A stretch of DNA of 35,876 nucleotides from Bacteroidota bacterium (GCA_026391775.1 JAPLDK010000075.1:64089-99964), one strand, 5' to 3'; counted from the first letter of the stretch, positions 7,874 to 16,943 are shown. Notes: a model not told the origin generated them from the letters alone. Made by a program: numbers and translations.

Positions 7874-9592
7874 ATGAAAACATTAATTTCATTGGCGCTT
7901 CTTTTAGCCTTCATTGCCCTTGGTCAGGGGTCTGAGGCCCAGGTCATCCAGGGCTCAAGCACTGTAAAAAAGATTAAGGTAGGCAAAGCTCCGGTAGTAA
8001 CCCGCACCGTGAAGTCCATGCCCGACCTGGTGATCAAGGATGAGGTCTTCGCCGATCTCAGTAATAACAATATGATAGACGGGGGCGAATCGGCCTATAT
8101 CAATTTCAAGATACAGAACCTTGGTTCAGGTCCGGCGAAAAACGTAATGGTGAATGTCGGCCTGAAGAACAATGCGGTCCGCGGTCTCAACTTTACCAAA
8201 AAAGTAGAGGTCGGGAATATATCTCCCGGCGAGACCAAGGACGTGACGATCAACGTCAACGGAGGAATGGATATTCAGAATGCCATTGCCGAATTCAGGA
8301 TTGAAGTCCTGGAAGAGCAGGGTTTTGATGCCTACCCTCTTGAAATGAAGATCGAGACACAGCCATTCCAGCCCCCTAATCTGGTGGTTGCGGATGCTAT
8401 TTTCAGCACCGAGTCGGGCGGGAGGCTCAAACTGAATAACCCGATCCAGCTCAAGATCCTCTTACAAAACATAGGTAAAGGCGATGCCAAGGATGTCAAT
8501 CTCAGTTTTGTCTTCCCCAACCCTGATTGCGTTGTGCTTGGAGAAGCTGACAAGTTCTCCCTTGGCCTCCTGAAACCCGGCGAAACCAAGGAGATGGATT
8601 TCATTTTTACTGCTACCCGCAGGTACAAGGAATCGACCATTCCCGTGGATATCAAGATCACGGAATCCCTTGGCAAATATGCCCATGACAGCACCGTGAG
8701 AGTAAAGATCGATCAGGACCTTGTTGCTCAAAATAATGTCGTTATTAACGCCATTGCTGGTACAACCGTGGCGGTAACCAAAGCTTCACTCTCATCCGAA
8801 GTGGATAAAAACATACCGGAAGATTCCAGGAAGGATGCAAATAAATTCGCCCTGATCATTGGCAATGAAGAATATTCAAAATACCAGCCGGGGCTAAATA
8901 CCGAGATGAATGTTGCCTTTGCAAGGAACGACGCTTCTGTGTTCCGCGATTATACAGTTAAAACCCTTGGCTTCCCCGAGGGCAATGTATTCTTCCTGCA
9001 GGATGCAACTACAGGTGAAATGAGCCAGAAACTTGACCTCATCAGCAAACTTGCGTCTAAAACAGGGAGCAATGCCGAATTGCTTTTTTATTATGCAGGG
9101 CATGGGCTTCCGGATGAGAATACACATATTCCCTATTTAATCCCTGTCGATGTAAGCGGCACGAATCTTTACCAGGCCGTCAAACTTTCCGACATCTATA
9201 AGAAATTAAGTGAAACAGGAGCTAAGAAGATCAGTGTTTTCCTTGACGCCTGTTTCACCGGCGGCGGCAGAGGGAGCGGACTGCTTGCGGCACGCAGCGT
9301 GAAAGTCAAGCCTACCGAAGAAACCCTCGACGGGAACATCGTTGTTTTTGCAGCTACCAGCGGGGAACAGTCGGCCCTGCCGTATGCCAAAGAAAAACAC
9401 GGGATATTCACGTATTTTTTACTGAAAAAGATCCAGGAAACACAAGGGAACCTCACCTACAAAGACCTGACCGATTATGTGATCAAAAACGTTTCTCTCG
9501 AATCCCTGAAGGTGAATCAGAAAGAACAGGACCCTGCCGTGAATATAAGTACCGATGTAAGCGGAACATGGCAATTCTGGAAACTAAAATAA
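7874..9592 (+). CDS. Exported caspase-family protease (peptidase C14) with two CARDB-like domains
   Basis: 572 residues. A signal peptide (about 1-22) is followed by two consecutive Ig/CARDB-like domains (about 48-165 and 170-285; hallmarks GGESAYINFKIQNLGSGPAKN and KILLQNIGKGDAKD, each followed by SPGETK or KPGETK). The C-terminal caspase-like domain covers about 318-570. It starts with KFALIIGNEEYSKY and has the catalytic His410 in YYAGHG and the catalytic Cys460 in LDACFTGG, so the dyad is intact. It should be an active cysteine protease in the periplasm or at the surface. P1 specificity cannot be assigned from sequence. Homologous bacterial C14 proteins are often in signalling or cell-death modules. 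Here all neighbours are exported, which argues for an envelope role. Confidence 0.88.
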   Translation: MKTLISLALLLAFIALGQGSEAQVIQGSSTVKKIKVGKAPVVTRTVKSMPDLVIKDEVFADLSNNNMIDGGESAYINFKIQNLGSGPAKNVMVNVGLKNNAVRGLNFTKKVEVGNISPGETKDVTINVNGGMDIQNAIAEFRIEVLEEQGFDAYPLEMKIETQPFQPPNLVVADAIFSTESGGRLKLNNPIQLKILLQNIGKGDAKDVNLSFVFPNPDCVVLGEADKFSLGLLKPGETKEMDFIFTATRRYKESTIPVDIKITESLGKYAHDSTVRVKIDQDLVAQNNVVINAIAGTTVAVTKASLSSEVDKNIPEDSRKDANKFALIIGNEEYSKYQPGLNTEMNVAFARNDASVFRDYTVKTLGFPEGNVFFLQDATTGEMSQKLDLISKLASKTGSNAELLFYYAGHGLPDENTHIPYLIPVDVSGTNLYQAVKLSDIYKKLSETGAKKISVFLDACFTGGGRGSGLLAARSVKVKPTEETLDGNIVVFAATSGEQSALPYAKEKHGIFTYFLLKKIQETQGNLTYKDLTDYVIKNVSLESLKVNQKEQDPAVNISTDVSGTWQFWKLK

Positions 9593-9670
9593 TTCAGGGG
9601 ATCAAAATCCTTTCCTGAACTGGCTCGCCTGCAGCAGCGATCTTTAGTACTGATTGTAAAATCTGATCTT

Positions 9671-12439
9671 ATGGGAAAGAAATTCAGTATTCTTCTTATT
9701 CTTTTGGCCTGCGGCCTGATGTCGGAAGCCCAGGTTGACAAGAGTTTTGATGAGATCAAGAAGGCTCAACAAAAGGAATTCGAGAACTTCGTGGAAAAGA
9801 CCCAGAAAGAGTTTAACCAGTACTCGGATTCCATCGATAAAGAATTCTCAGATTACCTGAGGAAGAACTGGGAAGAATTCAAAGTCTATGCCGGGGCTAA
9901 ACGCGATACGATACCAAAGCCCAAGGCCCTGCCCAAATTCAACCCTGCCGTTGATAAGCTCAAGCCAGGAGCGGTACCTAAAGAGATCGAGGTTGTAATG
10001 CCTCCTCCCGACCAGGGTATGAACCCCCTGCCTGTTCCCATGACCCCGTTTGTTGTTAAAGAGGAGCCTCCTGAAGCGCCGGTACCCGAACCGGGACCGG
10101 AGGTGAAAAGGCCGCCAACGGAGCCGATCCCTTCGATAAAACCGATAGCAGAGCCCCTACCTTCAATAAAACCTGCAGCACAGCCTTTGCCGGTGATTCA
10201 ACCGGTAGCAATGCCAAAACCCATTACAGGCCCGAATTACAATTTTTACGGAGCCCGGTTTGTATTTCAGGCCGACCCGGATATGAACGGCAGTCTGCCC
10301 TCCGAAATTCACAATACCACTATTGCCGATTTCTGGGACAGGCTGAATAATACAGCTTACAGCTCCCTGATAAAGCAGCTGAACGATGCCCGCACTACCA
10401 TGAACCTTAACGACTGGGGCTTTTATTTGCTGGTGAAAAAGACATCCGAAGCCATCAATCCCGACAAGAACTATTCAAGGCTGTTGAGCTGGTTCCTGCT
10501 TACCAAATCGGGGTACCGTATCCGCGTCGCATATACCAACAATGAGATCGCACTCATGTTCCCTTCTTCCAATACCCTGTATGACACCCGGTTTTTCATC
10601 ACCGATAATATAAAATTTTACGCACCCGACTTTAACCAGAACGTGGTCCTCACTTATGCAAAGGATTTTCCCGGGGCGACCAGGGTGTTCGACATGAACC
10701 TTTACAGTCCTCTGAATATTGGAGATACTTACAATGCAAAGCAGTTCAAATTCAAATACAAGAACAAGGATTACAGTTTTGCCTTGAAATACAATGTGAA
10801 TTCCATTGACTTCTTCAAGGATTATCCCCTTTGCGACCTGAAGGTGTATTTTGATGCGGTGATGACGCCCCAGGCGAAAGAATCGGTATTCGATGCATTG
10901 AAACCTGCGGTTGAAGGGATTTCTGCCGCCGATGCAGTGGACTTTCTGCTGTATTTTGTTCAAAACGGTTTTGCCTATAAGAACGACCTCGAACAGTACG
11001 GCAAGGAAAAGTTTGATTTCCCTGAAGAGGATTTTTATTATCCGTTTACCGACTGCGACGACAGGGCCGTGTTGTTTTCATACCTTGTCAAGGAGCTGCT
11101 TGGCCTTAAAGTCATCGGGGTTGTTTATCCAGGCCATGTGGCTACGGCTGTCCATTTTACCGAGGAGGAAGCGGGCGACTATATTCTGTACAGGGGTGAC
11201 AAGTATGTGATTGCCGACCCAACCTATATCAATGCACCTTTCGGCCTTACCATGCCCGGCAAGAACAATGCAAAAGCCGAAGTAATTGACCTGCTCAACG
11301 GGCAGAACAAAGGGGCGGAACTTGCATCGGTCTGGGAAAAAGTCAATACAGGCGGAGGGTTTGCAGGCGATAACCTTCAGAATTCAGTCCTTGACCAGGA
11401 GGGCAATTCATATATAACCGGGTATTTCAAAGGTTATGCCGACCTGGGAGGAGCTACCCTGACTTCCAGGGACAATTCCGAAGACGTTTTCGTGGCCAAA
11501 TACAATACGGCCGGCAACCTGCTCTGGGCTATCAAAGGCACTGATGACGGGATCGGCAGGGGGTATAATATCCAGCTGGGGCCCGACGGCAATGTGTATG
11601 TGGGAGGAACCTGCGAAAACCTTATGGCTTTTGGCGCTTTCAACATCATCTTCCCGAAAAACAAATCTGGCCTTTTCCTGCTCAAGCTCAACAAGGGAGG
11701 CGAAGTACAGTGGCTGAAACAGGCCGATTTTGATACCAACGGCAAAGGCGCAAATGTGATATTGTATTCCAAATTCTCTTCGGGAGGCGAACAGCTTAAA
11801 TCGGAGATTTACCCTTTTGACCCAAACTATGAGGATTACGGGATTAAATTTGACGGCTCGGGAAACGTGTATTACAGCGCCAGTTTCTCAGCTACACTGG
11901 GCTTTAAAGTCGATAAAATAGCTCTTGGTCTGGAAACAGGCTTTAATCCTATTCTCACACTGAAAGACGAAACCGAAAAACAACTCACAGGCAACTGCGA
12001 AAGGGTTATCTCAGGGCTCTTTGGGGCTATCAGCCTTATCCGGCTTAATGACTTCAGCCTTTCGGGACAAACCATTCAGCAGGCTTTCGAAACCTATAAT
12101 CCGGGTTTTAAAAAGAAAGCTCCCAGGGTGTTTGAAAGCCTGGGCAAACTGAGTATCATTAAAAACAACAACGGGATCATTACAGTGCAAACCGAGAACA
12201 AGAAAGCCGTTATCCTGGATAAGCTCAAGATCACAGACGGGACGAAGCTAAAGGTAAACATCCTGCCATCAGGCGATGCAAGGATCGATATACTGAACGG
12301 GGTTAAGGTGGGCAAAGCCATCATCTGGTTCGGCCTTAATTATGTTAAACTTTTTCGCAATAACGGGAATGTGCTGTTTGATTATGACTCGGACCACAGC
12401 CAGATTATGATGAATATGCAGAAGGATATGCTGTTCTGA
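9671..12439 (+). CDS. Large exported protein: coiled coil, Pro-rich spacer, transglutaminase-like protease fold, SBBP-type beta-propeller
   Basis: 922 residues. After a signal peptide (ending SEAQ) comes a charged helical segment (about 24-75). A proline-rich spacer follows, with a ten-residue repeat (EPIPSIKPIA, EPLPSIKPAA, QPLPVIQPVA; about 152-185). The Bacteroidota-specific region beginning NFYGARFVFQ has the conserved LNDWGFYLL. A transglutaminase-like domain has a plausible C-H-D triad at Cys462 (FTDCDDRA), His489 (PGHVATAV) and Asp516 (VIADPTY). From about 570 on, SBBP-like propeller repeats appear (NSVLDQEGNSYITGYF, VFVAKYNTAGNLLWA, IQLGPDGNVYVGGTC). Activity could be proteolysis or amide transfer. 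It is the last gene of the operon, after a 78-nt gap, longer than the other gaps but without a clear terminator. Confidence 0.85.
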   Translation: MGKKFSILLILLACGLMSEAQVDKSFDEIKKAQQKEFENFVEKTQKEFNQYSDSIDKEFSDYLRKNWEEFKVYAGAKRDTIPKPKALPKFNPAVDKLKPGAVPKEIEVVMPPPDQGMNPLPVPMTPFVVKEEPPEAPVPEPGPEVKRPPTEPIPSIKPIAEPLPSIKPAAQPLPVIQPVAMPKPITGPNYNFYGARFVFQADPDMNGSLPSEIHNTTIADFWDRLNNTAYSSLIKQLNDARTTMNLNDWGFYLLVKKTSEAINPDKNYSRLLSWFLLTKSGYRIRVAYTNNEIALMFPSSNTLYDTRFFITDNIKFYAPDFNQNVVLTYAKDFPGATRVFDMNLYSPLNIGDTYNAKQFKFKYKNKDYSFALKYNVNSIDFFKDYPLCDLKVYFDAVMTPQAKESVFDALKPAVEGISAADAVDFLLYFVQNGFAYKNDLEQYGKEKFDFPEEDFYYPFTDCDDRAVLFSYLVKELLGLKVIGVVYPGHVATAVHFTEEEAGDYILYRGDKYVIADPTYINAPFGLTMPGKNNAKAEVIDLLNGQNKGAELASVWEKVNTGGGFAGDNLQNSVLDQEGNSYITGYFKGYADLGGATLTSRDNSEDVFVAKYNTAGNLLWAIKGTDDGIGRGYNIQLGPDGNVYVGGTCENLMAFGAFNIIFPKNKSGLFLLKLNKGGEVQWLKQADFDTNGKGANVILYSKFSSGGEQLKSEIYPFDPNYEDYGIKFDGSGNVYYSASFSATLGFKVDKIALGLETGFNPILTLKDETEKQLTGNCERVISGLFGAISLIRLNDFSLSGQTIQQAFETYNPGFKKKAPRVFESLGKLSIIKNNNGIITVQTENKKAVILDKLKITDGTKLKVNILPSGDARIDILNGVKVGKAIIWFGLNYVKLFRNNGNVLFDYDSDHSQIMMNMQKDMLF

Positions 12440-12449
12440 TTTCTTCCTG

Positions 12450-13061
12450 TTATTTCTTTACACAGTTAGTATCCGGGCCAAACTTGATGGGCAGTACCAT
12501 GCTCACATCAATGGGTTTTCCCTGGTCTTCACCGGGTTTCCATTTCGGCATGAGTTTCACAACGCGAACAGCTTCTTCGTCGCAACCCCCGCCTATCCCT
12601 CTCATGGCTTCCACATTATCGACCGAACCGTCGGAGTTAATGGTAAATCCAACCAACACCTTACCTTTCAGTTTCATCGTCAAAGCCTTCTGGGGATACT
12701 TAATATTTTCCAACAGGAATCTGAACAGGTTCGTAGTACCGCCGGGAAATTCCGGTTGCTTTTCAATTTTTTTATAGGCCTTATCGGGTTCTTTTACTTC
12801 TTTCTCCTTGGGAGGGTTATGATGGCGGGGCGGAGCCAGAGCAGGCGTCCCTGCCTGGGTTTCATACTGGTTGTACTGGTTATACTGCCCAAAGGATTTA
12901 ATGCTGAATGTATTTCCTGCAAAAAAGATCATCATTGTAATGATCACGGGCAGGGATACGGTGAGTTTGCTTTGTGCCCGGGATGAGGATCGGGAATTAG
13001 TTGCTACCATCCGGATCATTAAAATTGGTTCAGCCTGCAAACATATAAATGATTTCTGCAT
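12450..13061 (-). CDS. TonB-family energy transducer
   Basis: 203 residues. One membrane segment (about 34-52, LTVSLPVIITMMIFF) is followed by an asparagine/tyrosine and proline/lysine-rich periplasmic linker. The TonB C-terminal domain (about 105-198) has the canonical Bacteroidota pattern: PEFPGGTTNLFRFL, NIKYPQKA, GKVLVGFTINSDG, IGGGCDEEAVRVVKLMPKWKPG. It would couple the proton motive force to an outer-membrane receptor or, as often in Bacteroidota, act in signalling. The start is uncertain: ATG 13061 is used, but ATG 13019 or 13010 would give a shorter cytoplasmic tail. It is convergent with the transglutaminase gene (10-nt gap) and divergent from the K+ channel. No ExbB/ExbD or receptor gene is nearby. 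Confidence 0.85.
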   Translation of the reverse strand: MQKSFICLQAEPILMIRMVATNSRSSSRAQSKLTVSLPVIITMMIFFAGNTFSIKSFGQYNQYNQYETQAGTPALAPPRHHNPPKEKEVKEPDKAYKKIEKQPEFPGGTTNLFRFLLENIKYPQKALTMKLKGKVLVGFTINSDGSVDNVEAMRGIGGGCDEEAVRVVKLMPKWKPGEDQGKPIDVSMVLPIKFGPDTNCVKK

Positions 13062-13133
13062 TGTCCGCTCTTTTCTTAAGATTTGTTTTATTTTGCGGAT
13101 TTCCTCAACTTTGGGAGGCTTAAAACCAGGCTT

Positions 13134-13814
13134 ATGAACTTTTTGAACAGAATATTTCTCCGGGAAGGGCTCAAGTTGGATATTATCTTTCTTGGTTCCG
13201 TAATTATCACTGTATTTATTATCCCTGTTTTTCCACCAACCTTGCAGAAAGTGATGTATGATCTTTCGTTTACCATGATATTTCTATTGGGATTTTTAAA
13301 TTCCGACAGGAGGCATCCGGCCTTTCTTCCGGTATCGATAGGCGCAGTGGTTCTCCTTTGGGTTTCGGCATACTTGAAATTACCGGTTTTGTTTTCCCTC
13401 TCGTACTCCCTGAATATTTTGTTTTTTGGCATTGTTATCATGGGATTGATAAAAGATCTCATCAGGTCAAAAACCGTAACTATACGAATAATTATGGAGG
13501 CCATTATTATCTATCTTCTTATCGGACTGATCTTTGCGATGATAATAAGCCTTATTGACCATTATGATCCGAAAGCTTTCAGTTTCCCGAACCGTACCGA
13601 CACTATCACGGTAGGACATCTTAACGATTTCATCTATTTTACCTTTATAACTTTGACCACTACCGGGTTCGGCGACATAATCCCTGTTGAGCCATATGCC
13701 CGTTCCCTGACCATTTTCATCTCCATCACCGGCCAGATGTATATGGCCATCATCATTGCCATGCTGGTAGGGAAGTATGCCGCCTCTAGACAGGATGACA
13801 GGAATGAGGAGTAA
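13134..13814 (+). CDS. Potassium channel family protein
   Basis: 226 residues from ATG 13134; an upstream TTG in the same frame is unlikely because it adds a non-conserved tail. Hydrophobicity indicates about six membrane helices. The C-terminal pair flanks a pore loop with the K+ selectivity filter TTTGFGD (residues 175-181), as in the ion-channel 2 family. No cytoplasmic RCK/TrkA domain follows: the protein ends about 45 residues after the filter, just past the last helix. It probably conducts K+ across the inner membrane; gating is unknown. It is a single gene with no operon partner. Confidence 0.85.
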   Translation: MNFLNRIFLREGLKLDIIFLGSVIITVFIIPVFPPTLQKVMYDLSFTMIFLLGFLNSDRRHPAFLPVSIGAVVLLWVSAYLKLPVLFSLSYSLNILFFGIVIMGLIKDLIRSKTVTIRIIMEAIIIYLLIGLIFAMIISLIDHYDPKAFSFPNRTDTITVGHLNDFIYFTFITLTTTGFGDIIPVEPYARSLTIFISITGQMYMAIIIAMLVGKYAASRQDDRNEE

Positions 13815-14194
13815 ACAAAGAATGAAGATTCAAGTTTCTGTTATTTTGAAAAAGCATTAAACTATGCCGGTGGTGTAGGCCTTTCTCGATTAATCTGTGT
13901 GAAGAATTCAACTGGAGTATGGCCTATGGCGTAAACTTTGCCATCCATAAAAAATCAATTATCATCTGATCTACTTTCGTTTAACTTCAATTTAGTCATT
14001 TTTTTTCCGACTTTCGGAATGTTTAAAATTCCTATCCTGTCATTGACTTTACCCTGTTGATTTGATTACATTTAGGAAATTGTTTTTAATCAATTTTCTT
14101 ATGCGGATTTTTAATCCGACCTATCATAATTTATCCTTTAAAATCAGAATTCACAGGTGAAAGAATTCGGGAACTGGATTAAAAAGTGAAGAAA
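13815..14194. promoter_or_regulatory. 380-nt intergenic leader with two 6-3-6 dyads before the YCF48-repeat gene
   Basis: No gene or RNA is recognisable here. Two short hyphenated palindromes with the same geometry are visible: TTCCGA-ctt-TCGGAA at 14005-14019 and CGGATT-ttt-AATCCG at 14104-14118. Both contain CGGA/TCCG, and the second lies about 75 nt before the start codon. They are plausible binding sites for a dimeric regulator such as the response regulator encoded downstream. No promoter with a full TAnnTTTG match was found. Confidence 0.4.
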
Positions 14195-16252
14195 ATGAAA
14201 AAGATTTTCTTGTTAATATATTTGTCCCTGGTTTCAATAACCGCATATTCCCAGTGGACTTGGCAAAACCCATTGCCGCAGGGCCATTCATTGTATTCTA
14301 TCTATTTTACCGATTCAAATACAGGATTTGCGGCGGGAGATTATGGAACCATTTTAAAAACAACAAACGGAGGTTCAAGCTGGACTATTTTAAAAAGCGG
14401 AACTATTGATCCCCTGAATTCAATGTGTTTCACCGATGCCAATACTGGGTATGCTGTGGGATGGAATGGGACTATTATAAAAACAATCAATGGGGGGATC
14501 AGCTGGTCGGCTTTACCGGCTGGGACATCGGCCTGTTTATCAGCCGTTTATTTTACCACTTCAAATATTGGGTACGTGGTTGGCGAACATGGAACTATTT
14601 TAAGAACCGCTAACGGGGGAGAAAACTGGACTGAATTATCAAGTGGTACATCGGCCTGGTTGCATTCAATTTGCTTCGCAGGAGCCGATACAGGATATGC
14701 TGTAGGTGAAGGTGGGATCATCCTTAAAACTTTGAATGTTGATTCGGGCTGGATCAAGCTTCAGCGCGCGACCGCTTATGGATTAAATTCCGTTGTTTTC
14801 CCCAATCATACTACAGGTTATGCCGTTGGTGATTATGGAATTATCTTAAAAACTTTACCGGGAGATACAACCTGGAGAACGCTACCGGGCGGAACTGAAA
14901 ATACTTTAACCCAGGTTTGTTTCACTGATGTCAATACCGGGTATGCTGTGGGATGGAATGGAACTATCCTGAAGACAACCAACGGAGGCCTGAACTGGAT
15001 TGATTTATCAGGCGTAACAATACATGATTTATCATCTGTGTATGTAACCGGGGTTAATACAGCCCATATTGTCGGGAAATATGGAGTCATCTTTCAGTCA
15101 TTGGATGGAGGTATCGCCTGGACTGCATTATCACGTGGCACGACTGCATATTTATCTTCGGTGTATTTCCCGGATGCGCATACAGGGTATGTTGCAGGTC
15201 AGGACGGCATAATTCTTAAAACAGATGACGGTGGCACAAGATGGGATATGCTTCAGACAGGAATTAATGATGATTTGACGTCGGTTTTCTTCACCAACGT
15301 AAATTCAGGATGCGCGGTGGGTTGGAATGGAAGCATTTTGATAACAAACAATGGTGGCGCTTCCTGGACGAAAATAAAAGGTATAACATCAGACCCTTTA
15401 TATTCTGTCTTCTTTGCGGATGACATTACGGCTTATGCTGTGGGTTGGAATGGAACTATCATAAAAACAATCAACGGAGGGACAAGCTGGACTGCGCAAT
15501 CAAGCGGAACAACCAATGATTTATCATCCGTTTACTTTACCGGCTCCAATACAGGGTTTGCAGTGGGTAAATCGGGAACTATATTGCAAACCATAGATGG
15601 TGGTAAAAACTGGGTTGCACTCCCGGGCGGATCTGACAACTATTTAACTTCGGTCTTCTTCGCCGATCCCAATACGGGGTATATCGCGGGTGAACGCGGA
15701 ACTATTTTAAAAACCATCAATGGAGGTTTATCCTGGTCCTGGTTATCCAGCGGAACACTTAATCAATTAAGGTCAGTGTATTTTATTGATGCGAATACAG
15801 GCTATATTGTTGATGATTGCGGGATAATCCTGAAAACAACAAACGGGGGCGATACCTGGGATGAATCAGAATGCGGTACCCCTTATTATTTATCTTCCAT
15901 TTTCTTTACGGATGCAAATACAGGGTATGCTGTTGGTATGCATGGAACCATTTTAAAAACAACAAACGGAGGGGATGTTTTTATAAAAGAAACCGAATCA
16001 CCTAAAACAACATTCACTATGTATCCGAACCCGGCAAGTACTGTAATTTCGATTAAAAATAACAGGAAGATGCGTGATGAGACGTTAATAAGCATTTTTG
16101 ATATTGCCGGGAAACAGCAAATGCAGTATACATTCAGGGCTCAGTACTTATTTGAACTGGATGTAAGCGGTCTTACAAATGGCATATACCTTGTAAAAAT
16201 AGAGAGTGGTACAGAAATTGAAGTTAAAGAGTTAATAATTCAGAAATATTGA
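14195..16252 (+). CDS. Secreted 14-repeat YCF48-like beta-propeller protein with type IX sorting domain
   Basis: 685 residues from ATG 14195; a GTG three codons upstream is possible but less likely. A signal peptide ends at ITAYSQ. Fourteen tandem 41-residue repeats then fill most of the protein, with consensus L-x-S-V-Y-F-T-D-x-N-T-G-Y-A-V-G-x-x-G-T-I-L-K-T-T-N-G-G-x-x-W, the YCF48/photosystem II stability factor-like (BNR-type) propeller repeat. The last 80 residues (FTMYPNPASTVISI, then FDIAGKQQ and GLTNGIYLVKI) are a type A type IX secretion C-terminal domain, so the protein is expected to reach the cell surface. Fourteen repeats would build two seven-bladed propellers. A binding or adhesion role is inferred; no enzyme motif is present. 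Confidence 0.88.
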   Translation: MKKIFLLIYLSLVSITAYSQWTWQNPLPQGHSLYSIYFTDSNTGFAAGDYGTILKTTNGGSSWTILKSGTIDPLNSMCFTDANTGYAVGWNGTIIKTINGGISWSALPAGTSACLSAVYFTTSNIGYVVGEHGTILRTANGGENWTELSSGTSAWLHSICFAGADTGYAVGEGGIILKTLNVDSGWIKLQRATAYGLNSVVFPNHTTGYAVGDYGIILKTLPGDTTWRTLPGGTENTLTQVCFTDVNTGYAVGWNGTILKTTNGGLNWIDLSGVTIHDLSSVYVTGVNTAHIVGKYGVIFQSLDGGIAWTALSRGTTAYLSSVYFPDAHTGYVAGQDGIILKTDDGGTRWDMLQTGINDDLTSVFFTNVNSGCAVGWNGSILITNNGGASWTKIKGITSDPLYSVFFADDITAYAVGWNGTIIKTINGGTSWTAQSSGTTNDLSSVYFTGSNTGFAVGKSGTILQTIDGGKNWVALPGGSDNYLTSVFFADPNTGYIAGERGTILKTINGGLSWSWLSSGTLNQLRSVYFIDANTGYIVDDCGIILKTTNGGDTWDESECGTPYYLSSIFFTDANTGYAVGMHGTILKTTNGGDVFIKETESPKTTFTMYPNPASTVISIKNNRKMRDETLISIFDIAGKQQMQYTFRAQYLFELDVSGLTNGIYLVKIESGTEIEVKELIIQKY
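14291..15990 (+). repeat. Fourteen 123-bp in-frame tandem repeats
   Basis: The repeat unit encodes one propeller blade. Several copies keep close DNA identity, for example the stretches around 14450, 14940 and 15430, all encoding YAVGWNGT followed by KT and NGG. This suggests that copies were duplicated or homogenised recently rather than diverging in parallel. Confidence 0.8.
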
Positions 16253-16260
16253 TATATTTG
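16253..16260 (+). promoter_or_regulatory. Candidate -7 box for response regulator RR1
   Basis: TATATTTG is an exact TAnnTTTG match, directly after the stop codon of the propeller gene and 51 nt before ATG 16311. No good TTTG is found 20 nt upstream. It would allow RR1 to be expressed separately from the propeller gene. Confidence 0.4.
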
Positions 16261-16310
16261 AATAATATTCATTCCTATTTAGTATATAAATCAGCAGCAA
16301 GTCAGGGAAA

Positions 16311-16943
16311 ATGATCCGGATCTTTATTATTGATGATCATCCTCTCGTGATTTCCGGTTTAAAGAATATGTTCCGGAAGGATCGCGATAATATTGAAGTC
16401 AGTGGCAGCGCTTTGGATGTATCAATGGCAATGCAGGAAGCCAAACCAACTTCTTTCGATATTATTTTACTTGATCTCTGGATTCGTGACACCAATCCTC
16501 TTGAAAACATCAGGATGCTCAAGCGGAAATTCCCATTTAAACCCATTGTGATTCTAACGTATGAAGATTCCGCAATATGGCAACGCCGGATGTATAATTC
16601 AGGAGCGGCAGGATATCTATTGAAAACATCAAAGAAAGCCCAGTTACGTGAGGCGTTAGAAAAAGTCGCTGATGAGCGGATTGTATTTCCGCATCTTTTC
16701 GAGGAAGTAAAGATACAACGTGATCAGTCCGCAGAAACGACAGCAAAGATTGAAAAACTCACTACGCATCAGCACGAGGTAGTGAGCATGTTGTGCGAAG
16801 GCAATTCAAGGTCCCAGATAGGACAAAGATTAAGTATAAGTATTTCAACCATTGAGAAGATCCTTACATCCATTCGTAAGAAATTCCAGGCCAGAACCAA
16901 TTCCCAGCTGATCTGGCTTCTTTCCCAGAAGAAAATCCTTTAG
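16311..16943 (+). CDS. Orphan NarL/LuxR-type response regulator (RR1)
   Basis: 210 residues. The receiver domain (1-125) has acidic residues Asp8-Asp9, phospho-acceptor Asp55 (IILLDLW), the switch Thr in VILTYED and the conserved Lys in GYLLKTS, so it should be phosphorylatable. The C-terminal domain (about 148-208) is a LuxR-type helix-turn-helix (LTTHQHEVVSMLCEGNSRSQ..., then LSISISTIEKILTSIRKKF). ATG 16311 is preceded by AGGGAAA. No histidine kinase is in the window. It closely resembles RR2 at 33958-34578, including the unusual loop NPLENIRMLKRKFP and the recognition helix motif VEKIL/IEKIL. It lies between the propeller gene and the CHAP/metzincin genes, which are its likely targets. Confidence 0.9.
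   Translation: MIRIFIIDDHPLVISGLKNMFRKDRDNIEVSGSALDVSMAMQEAKPTSFDIILLDLWIRDTNPLENIRMLKRKFPFKPIVILTYEDSAIWQRRMYNSGAAGYLLKTSKKAQLREALEKVADERIVFPHLFEEVKIQRDQSAETTAKIEKLTTHQHEVVSMLCEGNSRSQIGQRLSISISTIEKILTSIRKKFQARTNSQLIWLLSQKKIL

Noticed and set aside
13096..13106. CGGATTTCCTC before the K+ channel gene, similar to the repeat upstream of the CHAP gene
   Set aside because: Only 9 of 11 positions agree, there is a single copy and no dyad; it is likely to be chance.
14285..15990. Regular 123-bp repeats as a CRISPR or other non-coding array
   Set aside because: They are in frame, encode a known propeller blade, and have no constant-repeat/unique-spacer structure.
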